Positions 10,267 to 21,852 of a stretch of DNA of 64,000 nt are shown here, piece by piece. Source of the DNA: an uncultured Pelagibacteraceae bacterium (lineage in GTDB: Bacteria; Pseudomonadota; Alphaproteobacteria; Pelagibacterales; Pelagibacteraceae). The translations under genes and the position numbers were made by a program. Under the pieces are notes generated by a model. The model had not been told where the DNA came from and made no database searches. It saw nothing but the letters and a program-made list of their open reading frames with translations. How positions within the stretch are numbered: position 1 is the first letter of the stretch; every line of letters begins with the position of its first letter. The stretch is from assembly GCA_902598825.1 (NCBI GenBank), contig CACKDD010000004.1, forward strand, positions 35,242 to 99,241, written 5' to 3'.

Positions 10267-10373
10267 TTTTGATAATAGAGTCAATACCCTGTGTTCTGTA
10301 TTATTATAAGTAATTTGAGCAAAAAGAAGTGAATCAAAACATGAACATTTGTTTTAATTTTTAGAAAAGATTT

Positions 10374-10728
10374 GCCAGATAAACTATAAGCCGGGTTCTG
10401 TCATTTAAACTTATCATTTGTCTAGGCTTAAGATCACTCTTAAACTCAAGCAACTAACCCTGATGACTAGCCAAGGACGGCTTTTAGTTTTTCAACAGTG
10501 TCATCTCTACTTAGTCTTGCTCCCAGTGGGGTTTTCCAGCGTTCATTGTTACCAATAGAACCGGTGTGCTCTTACCACACCTTTTCACCCTTGCCATGTT
10601 ATGGCGGTTTATTTTCTGTGGCACTATCCCTAGGGTTTCCCCTGCCAGGCGTTATCTGGCACTGTGTCCTTGTAGAGCCCGGACTTTCCTCTTTAAATTA
10701 ATTTAAAGCGACAAGTCATTTATCTGGC
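10374..10728 (-). ncRNA. rnpB: RNase P RNA (bacterial type A)
   Basis: Minus strand contains GAGGAAAGTCCGGGCTCTACA, CAGGGGAAACCC, GGTAAGAGCACACCGG, ACAGAACCCGGCTTATAG and complementary ends (AGATAAATGACTTGTC / GTTTATCTGGC). Ends approximate. Confidence 0.93.
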
Positions 10729-10772
10729 AATACTAATTTATTATGAAATTTTAAAAATTCAAGTTTAATAAT

Positions 10773-11516
10773 TTATGAAATTATTAGATTTTTACTTATT
10801 AAAAAGCACTCTTTATCAATTAGACCGTTTACCAATTCTTGTCTAAATCTTCTTTGAAAAGCCTTAATTATCAACCGGTCTTTTTTTGATCTTTTTTGAC
10901 TAATTTTCATATACCCTATTTTATAAAGATTTTTTGTAAAACTTTTTTCATCTTTCTTTGAGGAAAGTCTAATTTTTCTAAATTTTTTTATTTTCTTTAA
11001 ATCTAAATTATGCCACCAAGCTAATTTATTTTGAGCTAATTCACGCCAAGGAAATTTTTCACCTGGATCTTTTTTACGATCAGGCGATACATCAGAATGA
11101 CCAAGAACATTCTTATGTTTGATTCTATATTTTTCAATTAGATATTTTAAGAGTTTTTTCAGTGAAGTAATTTGTTTTGAAGTAAAACTTTTATATCCAT
11201 TTTCATGACCTGGATTCGTGATCTCGATCCCAATAGAATTTTTATTCAATGATTTAAAATTTTTCCACCTTGATTTCCCTGCATGCCAAGCTTCATATAA
11301 ATCAGGAACTAGGTTAAGTAAATTTCCATTTTTCTTAACGTAATAATGTGAACTTACTTTTGACTTTGGGTCCAGCAATCTTTTGATTGCGGTTGATTCT
11401 GCTTTCATCCCTGTGTAATGAATTATTATAAACTTAATTCTTTTTTTTGATCTTTTTGGAATACTAAAGTTATATGAATAGTTGGTGGTCAATTTTATGC
11501 CTATTTTTCGATACAT
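10773..11516 (-). CDS. N-acetylmuramoyl-L-alanine amidase (Amidase_2 / AmiD-like)
   Basis: FIIIHYTGM, SSHYYVKKNG, AWHAGKSRW, NSIGIEITNPGH, VLGHSDVSPDRKKDPGEKFPW motifs. Confidence 0.88.
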   Translation of the reverse strand: MYRKIGIKLTTNYSYNFSIPKRSKKRIKFIIIHYTGMKAESTAIKRLLDPKSKVSSHYYVKKNGNLLNLVPDLYEAWHAGKSRWKNFKSLNKNSIGIEITNPGHENGYKSFTSKQITSLKKLLKYLIEKYRIKHKNVLGHSDVSPDRKKDPGEKFPWRELAQNKLAWWHNLDLKKIKKFRKIRLSSKKDEKSFTKNLYKIGYMKISQKRSKKDRLIIKAFQRRFRQELVNGLIDKECFLISKNLIIS

Positions 11517-11568
11517 TTTAGATAAATAGTTAATTTACATTAATGTTTAATATATTATAACGACACCA

Positions 11569-12354
11569 GTGATGAAAAAAATACTAATAATTATTTTTAC
11601 AACTTATGCGCTAACATTAAATGTTATTGCTAGTGATGACGGAGAATTAATATTAAAAAAAAATGATCCTGCAGAAATTGAAGATTGCTCAGAAAATTTC
11701 AATAGAGCAACTTTTAAATTTAACCAAGCATTAGATGGTGTAATTTTCCAACCTGTAGCTTCAGTTTATAGAAAACTCCCTTCACCTGCAAAAACAGGGG
11801 TGAGCAATTCACTTGAAAATATTTCTCATCTTATAACTATACCAAATAATCTTATTCAAGGAGACTTTAGACAAGCAGGAGTTAATACTGGAAGATTTTT
11901 AGTAAACACAACTATTGGTGTTTTAGGACTATTCGATGTTGCTCAACATTTGGGTTTAACTGGTTTTGAAAAAGAAGATTACGGCCAATCATTAGCTACT
12001 TTAGGTGTTGGCCCTGGATGCTATATTGTGCTTCCAATTTTAGGACCTAGTACTGCAAGAGATACCGTGGGATCAACTTTAAACTTTTTTGGTGGTGACC
12101 CTTGGTACAACGTGACTGTAAGAAATGATACTCAATATTTTAATGAAGCTAATTACTATACCTCAAAAGGAGTTTCAGGAGTTGATTTCAGAGCTAAAAA
12201 TTATGACTCTATTGAAAATTTAGAAAAAAATTCTTTAGATTTTTATGCTTCAGTTAAAAGTTTGTATTTACAAGATAGACAGCAAAAAATTCTTAATACA
12301 AAAAAGATTACTGACACTCAGGATGATAGCGATTGGGAAGAAATCAGCCAATAA
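11569..12354 (+). CDS. mlaA: MlaA (VacJ)-family outer membrane phospholipid transport protein
   Basis: NFNRATFKFNQALD, DFRQAGVNTGRFLVNTTIGVLGLFDVA, LPILGPSTARD motifs; N-terminal signal peptide but no lipobox Cys. Confidence 0.88.
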   Translation: MMKKILIIIFTTYALTLNVIASDDGELILKKNDPAEIEDCSENFNRATFKFNQALDGVIFQPVASVYRKLPSPAKTGVSNSLENISHLITIPNNLIQGDFRQAGVNTGRFLVNTTIGVLGLFDVAQHLGLTGFEKEDYGQSLATLGVGPGCYIVLPILGPSTARDTVGSTLNFFGGDPWYNVTVRNDTQYFNEANYYTSKGVSGVDFRAKNYDSIENLEKNSLDFYASVKSLYLQDRQQKILNTKKITDTQDDSDWEEISQ

Positions 12355-12366
12355 TTAAAAAAAACT

Positions 12367-12957
12367 ATGAAAATAAAAAAAATTGTTGTCGTAGTTTTTT
12401 TGTATCTTTTAAATTGTAATTATTCATATTCTATTGAGCCTGAAATATTTGTGCAATCAACTGTAAATAGAGCCTCAAAAATATTATCTGAAAACATTTC
12501 AAAAGAGAAAAAAATGGATGAATTAAGATTAATAGCCAAAGAAACTGTGGATATAAGAGGTATAGGATTTTATACTCTTGGTTCAGTGAGAAAGACCCTC
12601 AGCGACGGCCAAAAAAAAAGATATGCAATGTTATTTGAAGAATATTTTCTTAAGAGTTTTTCAAGTAGATTAGCAGAATACACAAATCCTGAAATTGATG
12701 TCCAATCCAAAGAAATATTAAGTGAGAATTATACGATTGTTAACAGTCTTTTAAAGGGGACAGCGGAAAGACCAGAGGTAAAAATTGATTGGAGAATTTA
12801 TACAAAAAATCCTGATAATCCTTTAATCAGAGATTTAATTATTGAAGGTTTGAGTTTAGCAAGAACTCAAAAAGAGGAGTTTTCTTCAATATTAAACTCA
12901 AATGACAATAATATAAATGCTCTTTTTAAAACTTTAGAAGAGTTTTCTAAAAATTAA
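12367..12957 (+). CDS. mlaC: MlaC/Ttg2D-family phospholipid-binding protein
   Basis: Signal peptide; RGIGFYTLGSVRKTLSDGQKKRYAMLFEEYFLKSFSSRLAEY matches MlaC family; next to mlaA. Confidence 0.82.
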   Translation: MKIKKIVVVVFLYLLNCNYSYSIEPEIFVQSTVNRASKILSENISKEKKMDELRLIAKETVDIRGIGFYTLGSVRKTLSDGQKKRYAMLFEEYFLKSFSSRLAEYTNPEIDVQSKEILSENYTIVNSLLKGTAERPEVKIDWRIYTKNPDNPLIRDLIIEGLSLARTQKEEFSSILNSNDNNINALFKTLEEFSKN

Positions 12958-12967
12958 TTAAAATATT

Positions 12968-13044
12968 TGGTGGGCCCGCCAGGACTCGAACCTGGGACCA
13001 ATACATTATGAGTGTACTGCTCTAACCAACTGAGCTACAGGCCC
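12968..13044 (-). tRNA. tRNA with CAT anticodon (tRNA-Ile2 or elongator tRNA-Met)
   Basis: GGGCCTGTAGCTCAGTTGGTTAGAGCAGTACACTCATAATGTATTGGTCCCAGGTTCGAGTCCTGGCGGGCCCACCA; full cloverleaf with encoded CCA. GGxCC acceptor start resembles tRNA-Ile2 but identity not settled. Confidence 0.92.
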
Positions 13045-13113
13045 TTTTTACACACACTAAAACTTTTATAACTTTTTAAATTAAAATCTACATATAAATT
13101 GTTTTTTTATAAA

Positions 13114-13188
13114 TGGTGGGCCGTGTTGGTTACGCTCCAACTACCCCTGCAATGTCAATGCAGTACTCTACTATTGAGCTAACGGCCC
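13114..13188 (-). tRNA. tRNA-Val (GAC), atypical T- and D-loops
   Basis: GGGCCGTTAGCTCAATAGTAGAGTACTGCATTGACATTGCAGGGGTAGTTGGAGCGTAACCAACACGGCCCACCA; 7-bp acceptor, 5-bp anticodon and 5-bp T stems intact, encoded CCA. Confidence 0.85.
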
Positions 13189-13202
13189 AAAGTTAATAAA
13201 TT

Positions 13203-15029
13203 TTAACTTTCTAAGAAACTTTTTAATTGTTTTGATCTACTTGGATGTTTAAGTTTTCTAAGAGCTTTGGCTTCTATTTGTCGAATTCTTTCTCTTGTAA
13301 CCGAGAACTGTAACCCAACTTCTTCTAGTGTATGGTCTGTATTCATTCCAACACCAAATCTCATTCTCAAAACTCTTTCTTCCCTTGGAGTTAAAGTAGA
13401 TAAAATTTTGGTTGTTGCTTCCCCTAAATTAGATTTAATTGCCTGTTCTAACGGTGCAAGAGCTTTTGTATCTTCAATAAAATCTCCTAAGCTACTATCT
13501 TCTTCATCACCAACTGGCTTTTCAAGTGAAACTGGCTCTTTAGAAATTTTTAATACTTTTCTAACTTTATCTAATGGCATTCTGAGTTTTTTAGCTAATT
13601 CCTCTGGAGTAGCTTCTCTGCCAAACTCACTTAAAATCAATCTTTGAGTTCTTACAATTTTATTAATTGTTTCGATCATATGAACTGGAATTCTAATTGT
13701 TCTTGCTTGGTCAGCAATCGATCTAGTAATAGCTTGTCGTATCCACCAGGTTGCATAAGTAGAGAATTTGTAACCTCTTCTATATTCAAATTTATCAACT
13801 GCTTTCATTAGTCCAATATTGCCCTCTTGAATTAAATCTAAAAACTGCAAACCTCTATTCGTATATTTTTTAGCAATAGAGATTACCAATCTCAAATTTG
13901 CTTCGACCATCTCTTTTTTCGCAATTCTAGACTCTTTTTCTCCTTTTTGAACTCTACTAACTAATTTTTTAAAGTCAGTTACTGACATTCCTATTTTGTG
14001 ACTAAATTCAATTAATCTTTCTCTTATTTCTTTAAATTGATCTTTATTTTTAGAAAAGAATTGTTTCCAATCGGGATTTGTGTCCAAAAATTTTTTTAAA
14101 TTTGGGTTAATTTCATTTCCTATATAAAATTTTATAAATTCATTTCTAGGAATATTATGATTTATAGCTAATCTTAAAAGATTTCCTTCTAATGAAATAA
14201 TCTTTTTATTTTCTACATAATGCTTTTGTACTAATTCCTCTAAAACGGATGGAGATAATTGAAGAGATTTGATATTTTCTAATATTACTTGAACAATTTT
14301 CTCATAACTTTTTTCCTTAGCAGACGAAAAACTTTTTGAGAATAATATACAATCTAATTTTTCTTTTTGGTATTTTATAAGTTTATTGTAATCTTTAGTT
14401 AGTAGAGCAACTGTTTTTAAAACTTTAGGTTTAATCTCTGTTTCCATAGCAGCAAGAGTAGGATTAAATTCCTCATCAGTGTCTTCTCCTGAACCATCTT
14501 CACTAACAGTTTCACCTGCATTTTTTTGTTTTGCACTAGGACCTGTTGACTCATCTTCCATATAATTTGTGTCTATATCAATAATTTCCCTTACTAAAAT
14601 TTCATCTTTTTGTAATTGTTCATTCCAATCTGAAAATTGTTTTGCTGTAATTGGACTTTGTGAAAGTGCAATCAACATTACATCTTTTCCAGCTTCTATT
14701 CTTTTTGCTATAGCAATCTCTCCCTCTCTTGATAGTAATTCAACTCCACCCATCTCCCTAAGATACATTCTGATAGGATCGTCGCTTTTCTCCATTGTCT
14801 TACCTTCTTCTTTAGAAGAGCCCTCTTTTTTTCTTAAAACTTTGAAGTCTGATTTTTTTTCTACAAGAGAAATTTTTTCGTCTAAGATATGAATAAAAGC
14901 TTGAGATAAATTATCATCAGAAAGATTCCTTTTTCCTAAGGATTTACTTAATTCCTCATAGGTAATGAAACCCCTGTGAGTTCCTCGACCCATTAATCTA
15001 GCAAATGATTTAGTAATTATTCTTTCCAC
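13203..15029 (-). CDS. rpoD: RNA polymerase primary sigma factor RpoD
   Basis: [71 protein letters not shown]. Confidence 0.97.
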   Translation of the reverse strand: MERIITKSFARLMGRGTHRGFITYEELSKSLGKRNLSDDNLSQAFIHILDEKISLVEKKSDFKVLRKKEGSSKEEGKTMEKSDDPIRMYLREMGGVELLSREGEIAIAKRIEAGKDVMLIALSQSPITAKQFSDWNEQLQKDEILVREIIDIDTNYMEDESTGPSAKQKNAGETVSEDGSGEDTDEEFNPTLAAMETEIKPKVLKTVALLTKDYNKLIKYQKEKLDCILFSKSFSSAKEKSYEKIVQVILENIKSLQLSPSVLEELVQKHYVENKKIISLEGNLLRLAINHNIPRNEFIKFYIGNEINPNLKKFLDTNPDWKQFFSKNKDQFKEIRERLIEFSHKIGMSVTDFKKLVSRVQKGEKESRIAKKEMVEANLRLVISIAKKYTNRGLQFLDLIQEGNIGLMKAVDKFEYRRGYKFSTYATWWIRQAITRSIADQARTIRIPVHMIETINKIVRTQRLILSEFGREATPEELAKKLRMPLDKVRKVLKISKEPVSLEKPVGDEEDSSLGDFIEDTKALAPLEQAIKSNLGEATTKILSTLTPREERVLRMRFGVGMNTDHTLEEVGLQFSVTRERIRQIEAKALRKLKHPSRSKQLKSFLES

Positions 15030-15095
15030 AACAATTAAATTGAAGAGTCTTATATAATGTCAAATCTACAAAAATCCATTCTTTATTTGTAAGGA

Positions 15096-16874
15096 TTAGT
15101 TGATATTTTGCTTTTTTTTTAACTCTTTTAGCTCATTAAATGTTGCTTCACTCAAATCTTTAGAGAACTTCGATTCTAATTCCTGAATTCTATATTCTAA
15201 ATCGTAATTATTAAGATCTCGATTAATATCCTCTAATATTTCAATAACAGCATTTTCATCTTCAAGTTTATTTTTTAAAATATGTTTTATTGGAGCAAAT
15301 TTATTTATTTTATCAATCAATTGTGAGTCTATATCTAGATCACTAATTGAGATTTTTTGTTCAGATCTTAACTTCAACATAATCTTTTCGAAAATTTGCT
15401 TGTTTACTTCAGTGAATAACTTAACATTTTCAATCAAATGAATGTTTTCCTGCATCAATTTTAGATTTGTCATAACAAGATAAATTAATGAAAATTCTTT
15501 TAACTCAACCCCAGTCAAAGATTGACTTTCAGTAAAATATTTTTTTGTAGACTCTAATGATCTAGTTTTTTTAATATAAAAGTTTTTTCTATTTTGAATA
15601 GTGTGTGGAGTAAGCTCAGAAATCTTCTCTAAGAAATACTCTAAAACATATTTTTTTATATAATCATCTTTGATGGTATTTGCTATGGCTCTTAATTTCT
15701 TATCAAAAATTGCCAAAGAAGATGGATTATTTTCAGTTTGTTTTTTATAATGGCTAAATATGAATTGATGTATAGAGATTTTACTTTGTTTAGTAAAATC
15801 AATAAAATAATTTTTTCCATTTTTATTTACAAAACTATCAGGGTCTTCTTTATCTGGTAAAAATAAAAATGAAATTTGTTTTTCAGGTTTTAAATCTTTT
15901 ATAGAATTTTCTGCTGCTCTTAAAGCTGCTTTATAGCCACTCTCATCACCATCGAAACAAATAATTATATCATCAAAAAACTGATTTAAAGTTAAGATCT
16001 GTTTGTCTGTTAAAGAAGTACCGAGATTAGCTACAGCATTTTCAATACCATTTTTGCTTAAGCCTACAACATCCATATAACCCTCAACTAAATAAATATT
16101 ACTTAATTTATTAGATAACTTTCTTGCTAAATCTAAATTATATAAATTTGAACCTTTCTTAAAAAACATTGTTTCAGGAGAATTAATATATTTTGCTAAA
16201 TAATCTAATTGCTCAATAATTCTTCCACCCAACGCGATGGGTTGACCTGAAATATTGTTGATTGGAAAAATTAATCTTCCCCTAAATCTTTCAATAAATA
16301 TTTTCTTTTTTTCATCTAAGTAAAACAAACCACTATCAACTAGTGTTTGTTCGCTAAATTGATCTTTTAATTTATCAAAAAAATTTGGATTTTTTTCTAT
16401 ATAGCCAATTTTAAATTTCTTAACTTCTTCTTTACCTAAAGATCTATTTTTTAAATAATCTCTTGCATTGAAACAGGCATTATTTTTTAATAACTCGTTA
16501 TGATAATAATTAACATACTGGCTGTATATAGATAAGTATTCCTTCCACTTTTTTTCTCTTTCCTCATCTTGTTTAGAAAACATGTAGGGCTGCATCCCTG
16601 CAAGTTGAGCCAAATGTTTTACTGCTTCACCAAATTTAAAGTTTTGAGTTTTCATTACAAAATCAAAAATATTTCCATGTTCAGATGTTGCAAAACAATG
16701 ATAAAACTCTTTTTCATCATTAACAGTAAATGACGGTGTTTTTTCATTTTTAAATGGAGATAAGCCTACATACTCTTTACCTCTTTTTTTTAAAGCAACT
16801 GATTTTGAAACAACTGTAGAAACTTTTAATCTTGTTTTAATTTCATCGAGATATTCTTTAGGATATTTCATCAA
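15096..16874 (-). CDS. dnaG: DNA primase DnaG
   Basis: GLSPFKNEKTPSFTV zinc-domain region, RFRGRLIFPI, YLVEGYMDVVGL toprim, CFDGDESGYKAALRA. Zinc ligands appear altered: YHCFATSEHGN. Confidence 0.94.
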   Translation of the reverse strand: MMKYPKEYLDEIKTRLKVSTVVSKSVALKKRGKEYVGLSPFKNEKTPSFTVNDEKEFYHCFATSEHGNIFDFVMKTQNFKFGEAVKHLAQLAGMQPYMFSKQDEEREKKWKEYLSIYSQYVNYYHNELLKNNACFNARDYLKNRSLGKEEVKKFKIGYIEKNPNFFDKLKDQFSEQTLVDSGLFYLDEKKKIFIERFRGRLIFPINNISGQPIALGGRIIEQLDYLAKYINSPETMFFKKGSNLYNLDLARKLSNKLSNIYLVEGYMDVVGLSKNGIENAVANLGTSLTDKQILTLNQFFDDIIICFDGDESGYKAALRAAENSIKDLKPEKQISFLFLPDKEDPDSFVNKNGKNYFIDFTKQSKISIHQFIFSHYKKQTENNPSSLAIFDKKLRAIANTIKDDYIKKYVLEYFLEKISELTPHTIQNRKNFYIKKTRSLESTKKYFTESQSLTGVELKEFSLIYLVMTNLKLMQENIHLIENVKLFTEVNKQIFEKIMLKLRSEQKISISDLDIDSQLIDKINKFAPIKHILKNKLEDENAVIEILEDINRDLNNYDLEYRIQELESKFSKDLSEATFNELKELKKKQNIN

Positions 16875-17332
16875 CTATTTAATAATTCTTTAATAAGAAG
16901 ACCAGCTTTAGAAAAGTCAATTTCATCAGAATGTAATTTTTTTAGTTCACCCATTACTTTTCCCATATCTTTTACAGAGCTTGCTCCAAGCCTGGTGATT
17001 GTGTCAGTGCATATTTTTTTGGTTTCTTCTTCGCTTAATTGTTTAGGTAAAAATCCTGTTAGAATGTCATACTCACTTTGCTCAACCTCTAAAAGATCTT
17101 TTCTGTTATTTTTTTTGTAAATATCAATCGATTCGGCTCTTTGTTTAACCATTTTTTTTAGAAGCTTTTTAATGTCCTCATCATCTGTTTCTTTTTTATT
17201 TGGGCCTGATCTGTTTGTTATGTCTAGATCCTTTATAGAGGACAAAATTAACCTATAAGTTGATATTTTAGTTTTATCTTTGGCTTTCAAGGCATTTTTG
17301 TATTCAGTTTCAATTGTTTCTTTTAAAGGCAT
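16871..17332 (-). CDS. GatB/YqeY domain protein
   Basis: LKAKDKTKISTYRLILSSIKD, KQRAESIDIYKKNNRKDLLEVEQSEYDILTGFLPKQLSEEE. Confidence 0.9.
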   Translation of the reverse strand: MPLKETIETEYKNALKAKDKTKISTYRLILSSIKDLDITNRSGPNKKETDDEDIKKLLKKMVKQRAESIDIYKKNNRKDLLEVEQSEYDILTGFLPKQLSEEETKKICTDTITRLGASSVKDMGKVMGELKKLHSDEIDFSKAGLLIKELLNS

Positions 17333-17456
17333 ATTTTTAATTTACTGCAAAGAAAAAAATCTTCAAAAGAAAAATTGTTTTTTTACAATTTTATAATACA
17401 TCTCTGTTGCGATAATAAATCAATTATTGTATTAACCTTTAACTTATGAGTTGTAA

Positions 17457-18650
17457 TTGATCAAAAAAGTAAAAAAAACTCACTCAAAAAATTCTCAAAT
17501 TAATACAGGTATTTTAGTTCTTGAAAATAAGAAAGTTTTTAAGGGTATTGGGATAGGTTACCAAGGGGAAGCAACTGGAGAGGTTTGTTTTAATACCTCA
17601 TTAACGGGATACCAAGAAATAATATCAGACCCATCCTATGCGGGACAAATTATAAACTTTACATTTCCACATATTGGCAATGTTGGAACTAACAAAGAAG
17701 ATTTTGAGTCTGATAAAATTTGGACTAAAGGGGTAATTTTTAATTCAGAAATAACTTCACCATCAAATTATAGATCTTTTCAACATTTAGATGCTTGGCT
17801 TAAAAAAAATAAAATAGTTGGAATTACAGGACTGGATACTAGAAGTTTAACTAATTTTATCAGAGACAAAGGTGCTCCAAAGGGGACTATTGCTTACTCA
17901 AAAAAAGGAAGATTTAATATTAGTAAGCTTACAAACTTAACAATAAAGTGGAGTGGATTAAAAAATTTAGATCTTGCAGAAGCTGTGACCACACCAAAGA
18001 ATTATATTTGGAAAGGACTAAAAACGTGGAAAAAAGAAATAGGTTATAAAAAAAATACTAAAAATTCTTTTCATGTAGTGGCCATAGATTATGGAATCAA
18101 AAAAAATATTCTTAGGTATTTTTCTGACTTTAAATGCAAAGTCACTGTAGTTTCGTGTAAGACATCTGCTAAAAATATTTTATCTCTTAAACCTAATGGT
18201 ATATTTTTATCAAATGGGCCTGGAGATCCAGCTGCAACCGGAAAATATGCCATTAAAATAGTTAAAAGTCTTATTGAAAAAAAATTACCTTTATTTGGTA
18301 TTTGTCTTGGTCATCAAATACTTGCACTAGCATTAGGTGGCAAAACGAAGAAAATGAAATTAGGGCATAGAGGTGCAAACCACCCAGTTAAAAATTTAAT
18401 TCATGACAATGTAGAAATTACTAGTCAAAACCATGGTTTTGAAGTTGTCAAAGAAAGTTTACCAAAAAATATTGAGGTCACTCATAAATCTCTATTCGAT
18501 AACAGTATTGAGGGTATTAAATTAAAAAATAATCCAGTGTTTTCTGTTCAGTACCATCCAGAGTCAAACCCTGGACCACAAGACAGCGTGTATTTATTTC
18601 AAGAATTTATTAACAATATGAAAAAAAATGCCAAAAAGAAAAGATCTTAA
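17457..18650 (+). CDS. carA: Carbamoyl-phosphate synthase small subunit
   Basis: [53 protein letters not shown] start. Confidence 0.96.
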   Translation: MIKKVKKTHSKNSQINTGILVLENKKVFKGIGIGYQGEATGEVCFNTSLTGYQEIISDPSYAGQIINFTFPHIGNVGTNKEDFESDKIWTKGVIFNSEITSPSNYRSFQHLDAWLKKNKIVGITGLDTRSLTNFIRDKGAPKGTIAYSKKGRFNISKLTNLTIKWSGLKNLDLAEAVTTPKNYIWKGLKTWKKEIGYKKNTKNSFHVVAIDYGIKKNILRYFSDFKCKVTVVSCKTSAKNILSLKPNGIFLSNGPGDPAATGKYAIKIVKSLIEKKLPLFGICLGHQILALALGGKTKKMKLGHRGANHPVKNLIHDNVEITSQNHGFEVVKESLPKNIEVTHKSLFDNSIEGIKLKNNPVFSVQYHPESNPGPQDSVYLFQEFINNMKKNAKKKRS

Positions 18651-21600
18651 AAAAATATTAGTTGTTGGCGCAGGGCCCATTATTATTGGTCAAGCATGTG
18701 AATTTGATTATTCAGGAACCCAAGCATGTAAAGCATTAAGAGATGAGGGATACAAGGTTGTGTTAATTAATTCAAATCCAGCAACAATTATGACTGATCC
18801 AGATGTTGCTGATAAAACTTATATTGAGCCTATTACTTTAGAGGTTTTAGAAAAAATTCTCAAAAAAGAAAAACCAGATGCAATCTTACCCACCATGGGA
18901 GGTCAAACTGCTCTTAATCTGGCAATGGAAGCTGAAAAAAAAGGAATTTTAAAAAAATACAAAATAGAACTAATTGGAGCAAATTCTAAAGCTATTGCTA
19001 ATGCAGAAGATAGAAAGAAGTTCAGAAAAAATATGATTGATATTGGTTTAGATTTACCTAAATCTGAAATTGTTAATAACATAAACCAATCTTCTAAAGT
19101 TTTAAAAAAAATTGGGTTACCTGCAATTATTAGGCCTGCATTTACACTAGGAGGTTTAGGTGGAGGAATAGCTAAGAATATAAAGGACTACTTAAAAATT
19201 ATCAAAACTGGTTTGTATGAATCCCCTGTTAGTCAAGTTCTAGTAGAGGAATGTTTAGAGGGTTGGAAAGAATTTGAAATGGAAGTTGTAAGAGATAAAA
19301 AAGATAACTGTATAATCATCTGCTCAATTGAAAATGTTGATCCAATGGGAATACATACCGGAGACTCTGTGACTGTTGCCCCAGCACTCACTTTAACCGA
19401 TAAAGAATACCAGGTAATGAGAAATGCCTCTATTGCTTGTTTAAGAAAAATTGGAGTTGAAACAGGTGGTTCAAATGTTCAATTTGCCATAAATCCTAAA
19501 AATGGTCGTATGGTGGTGATTGAAATGAACCCAAGAGTATCTAGATCATCAGCTCTTGCATCAAAAGCAACTGGATTTCCAATCGCAAAAGTTGCAGCTA
19601 AACTTGCTGTTGGTTATACTTTGGATGAACTAAAAAATGAAATTACTAAAATAACTCCAGCATCATTCGAGCCAAGTATAGACTATGTGGTAACTAAAAT
19701 TCCAAGATTTACTTTTGAAAAATTTTCGACTTCCCCAGCAACTTTAGGTACATCAATGAAGTCTGTTGGAGAAGCAATGGCAATAGGTAGAAATTTTAAA
19801 GAGTCGCTTCAGAAAGCTTTGGTCTCTCTTGAAACTGGCTTTTCAGGGTTAGATAGAATTTTCGATCTAAATAAAAAACAAATTGAAAAAAAACTTAAAG
19901 AAAATATTCCTAATAAATTACTATTAGTTGCTGAAGCAATTAGAAAGAAAATCAATTTAAAAAGAATATTTGCATTATCTAAAATTGATCCTTGGTTTTT
20001 AGAACAAATAAAAGAAATAATAGATAGTGAATTTAAAATCAAAAGCAAAGGATTACCAAAAAATTTTAATGAATTAAATAAAATAAAATCTATTGGTTTT
20101 TCTGATAAAAAATTAGCAGAATTAACAAATACTTCGGAAGATGTAATAAGGCAAAAAAGAACTGCTCTTAAAATTTTACCTGTATTCAAGAAAGTTGATA
20201 CCTGTGCGGCTGAATTTAAATCCTTTACACCCTACATGTACTCAACTTATCAAAGAAATTTTTCAATAAAGTCTGAGTGTGAAGCTGATCCATCAGCTAA
20301 GAAGAAAATTATAATATTGGGAGGAGGTCCAAATAGAATTGGACAAGGAATTGAATTTGATTATTGCTGTTGTCAGGCAAGTTTTTCTCTTAAAGATGCT
20401 GGTTTTGAAACTATAATGGTTAATTGTAATCCAGAAACAGTTTCGACTGATTATGATACCAGTGACAGACTATATTTTGAGCCCTTAAAAGAAGAGTATG
20501 TTTTTAACATAATTAAAAGAGAAAGGGAGAAAGGTAATTTAATTGGTATTATTGCACAATTCGGTGGTCAAACTCCAATTAAACTAGCAAAATTTTTATA
20601 TGAGAATAAACTTCCAATTTTAGGAACACAATATACTTCAATAGACTTAGCTGAGGATAGAGATAGATTTAGAAATCTTCTTAACAGATTAAAATTAAAA
20701 CAAGCAGAAAGTGGAATTGCAAAAACTTATAAACAAGCAATCCAAATAGCAGAAAAAATTGGTTTGCCGTTGATGGTAAGACCTTCATATGTGTTAGGTG
20801 GAAGAGCTATGGAAATTGTTCATGAAAAAAGTCAACTTAAAAACTTTGTTCAGGAAGCATTTAAAGTTGCAGAAGATAACCCAATTTTAATAGACAAATT
20901 TATTGATCATGCAATGGAGGTAGATGTTGATGCAATATCTGACGGAACACAAGTACATGTTGCTGGTATTATGCAGCATATAGAGGAGGCTGGAATTCAT
21001 TCGGGAGACTCAGCTTGCAGCTTACCTCCAATATCAATTAAGCCTTTCTTAATTAAAGAAATTGAAAATCAAACTAAAAAATTAGCTTTAGCATTAAAGG
21101 TCAAAGGTTTCATGAATATTCAGTTTGCTATCAAAAAAGATGAAATTTATGTTATCGAAGTAAATCCGAGGGCAAGTAGAACGGTACCATTTGTTTCAAA
21201 AGCAAAAGGTCTACCTCTTGCTAAAATTGCTTCAAGAGTAATGGCTGGAGAAAAATTATCTAAGTTTAATTTAAGAGATAAATCCAATGGTATGTTTGCT
21301 GTTAAAGAGGCGGTGTTTCCATTTAATAAATTTCCTAATAGTGATTTACTTTTGGGTCCTGAAATGAAATCAACTGGGGAAGTTATGGGATTTGACAAAA
21401 ACTTTGGAATGGCATTTGCTAAAAGTCAAATAGCTTCAGCTAACTCTTTACCTAAGCAAGGTCTTGCTTTTATTTCTTTAAAAAATTCTCATAAAGACGA
21501 GGGAATTGATTTGGCAAAAGAATTAATAAAACTTAAATTTTCTCTGTGTGCTACAAAAGGAACTGCAGAGTATATCAGAAAACATGGTATGAGATGTAAA

Positions 21601-21852
21601 ATTATAAATAAAGTCAGTAGTGGCTCACCTCATATAGTTGATGTTTTAGACTCTAAGAAAATTGCATTAGTAATAAACACTGGAGGTGGAAATAGTGAAC
21701 ACAGATTAAATGATGCAATAGCTCTTAGAAGAGGAACGCTTAAAAACAAAGTTCCATATTGTACTAATATGTCAACTGCACTTGCATGTTTAGAGGCTAT
21801 TAAATCTCTTAAAACTAAAAAATTAGAAGTCAATTCTCTACAGGATATTTAA
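18628..21852 (+). CDS. carB: Carbamoyl-phosphate synthase large subunit
   Basis: 1074 aa with duplicated ATP-grasp halves; [36 protein letters not shown]; overlaps carA by 23 nt. Confidence 0.97.
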   Translation: MPKRKDLKKILVVGAGPIIIGQACEFDYSGTQACKALRDEGYKVVLINSNPATIMTDPDVADKTYIEPITLEVLEKILKKEKPDAILPTMGGQTALNLAMEAEKKGILKKYKIELIGANSKAIANAEDRKKFRKNMIDIGLDLPKSEIVNNINQSSKVLKKIGLPAIIRPAFTLGGLGGGIAKNIKDYLKIIKTGLYESPVSQVLVEECLEGWKEFEMEVVRDKKDNCIIICSIENVDPMGIHTGDSVTVAPALTLTDKEYQVMRNASIACLRKIGVETGGSNVQFAINPKNGRMVVIEMNPRVSRSSALASKATGFPIAKVAAKLAVGYTLDELKNEITKITPASFEPSIDYVVTKIPRFTFEKFSTSPATLGTSMKSVGEAMAIGRNFKESLQKALVSLETGFSGLDRIFDLNKKQIEKKLKENIPNKLLLVAEAIRKKINLKRIFALSKIDPWFLEQIKEIIDSEFKIKSKGLPKNFNELNKIKSIGFSDKKLAELTNTSEDVIRQKRTALKILPVFKKVDTCAAEFKSFTPYMYSTYQRNFSIKSECEADPSAKKKIIILGGGPNRIGQGIEFDYCCCQASFSLKDAGFETIMVNCNPETVSTDYDTSDRLYFEPLKEEYVFNIIKREREKGNLIGIIAQFGGQTPIKLAKFLYENKLPILGTQYTSIDLAEDRDRFRNLLNRLKLKQAESGIAKTYKQAIQIAEKIGLPLMVRPSYVLGGRAMEIVHEKSQLKNFVQEAFKVAEDNPILIDKFIDHAMEVDVDAISDGTQVHVAGIMQHIEEAGIHSGDSACSLPPISIKPFLIKEIENQTKKLALALKVKGFMNIQFAIKKDEIYVIEVNPRASRTVPFVSKAKGLPLAKIASRVMAGEKLSKFNLRDKSNGMFAVKEAVFPFNKFPNSDLLLGPEMKSTGEVMGFDKNFGMAFAKSQIASANSLPKQGLAFISLKNSHKDEGIDLAKELIKLKFSLCATKGTAEYIRKHGMRCKIINKVSSGSPHIVDVLDSKKIALVINTGGGNSEHRLNDAIALRRGTLKNKVPYCTNMSTALACLEAIKSLKTKKLEVNSLQDI

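Noticed and set aside
10498-10701. 67-aa ORF on the plus strand
   Set aside because: Lies entirely inside rnpB on the opposite strand; fortuitous.
13267-13647. 126-aa plus ORF antisense to rpoD
   Set aside because: Fully antisense to the conserved sigma-70 region; no recognisable domain.
17333-17456. Possible riboswitch or attenuator upstream of carA
   Set aside because: Only AT-rich sequence with a weak TTGTTTTTTTACAA dyad; no recognisable riboswitch core.
19809-20189. 126-aa minus ORF inside carB
   Set aside because: Antisense to conserved carB; no homology-like motif.
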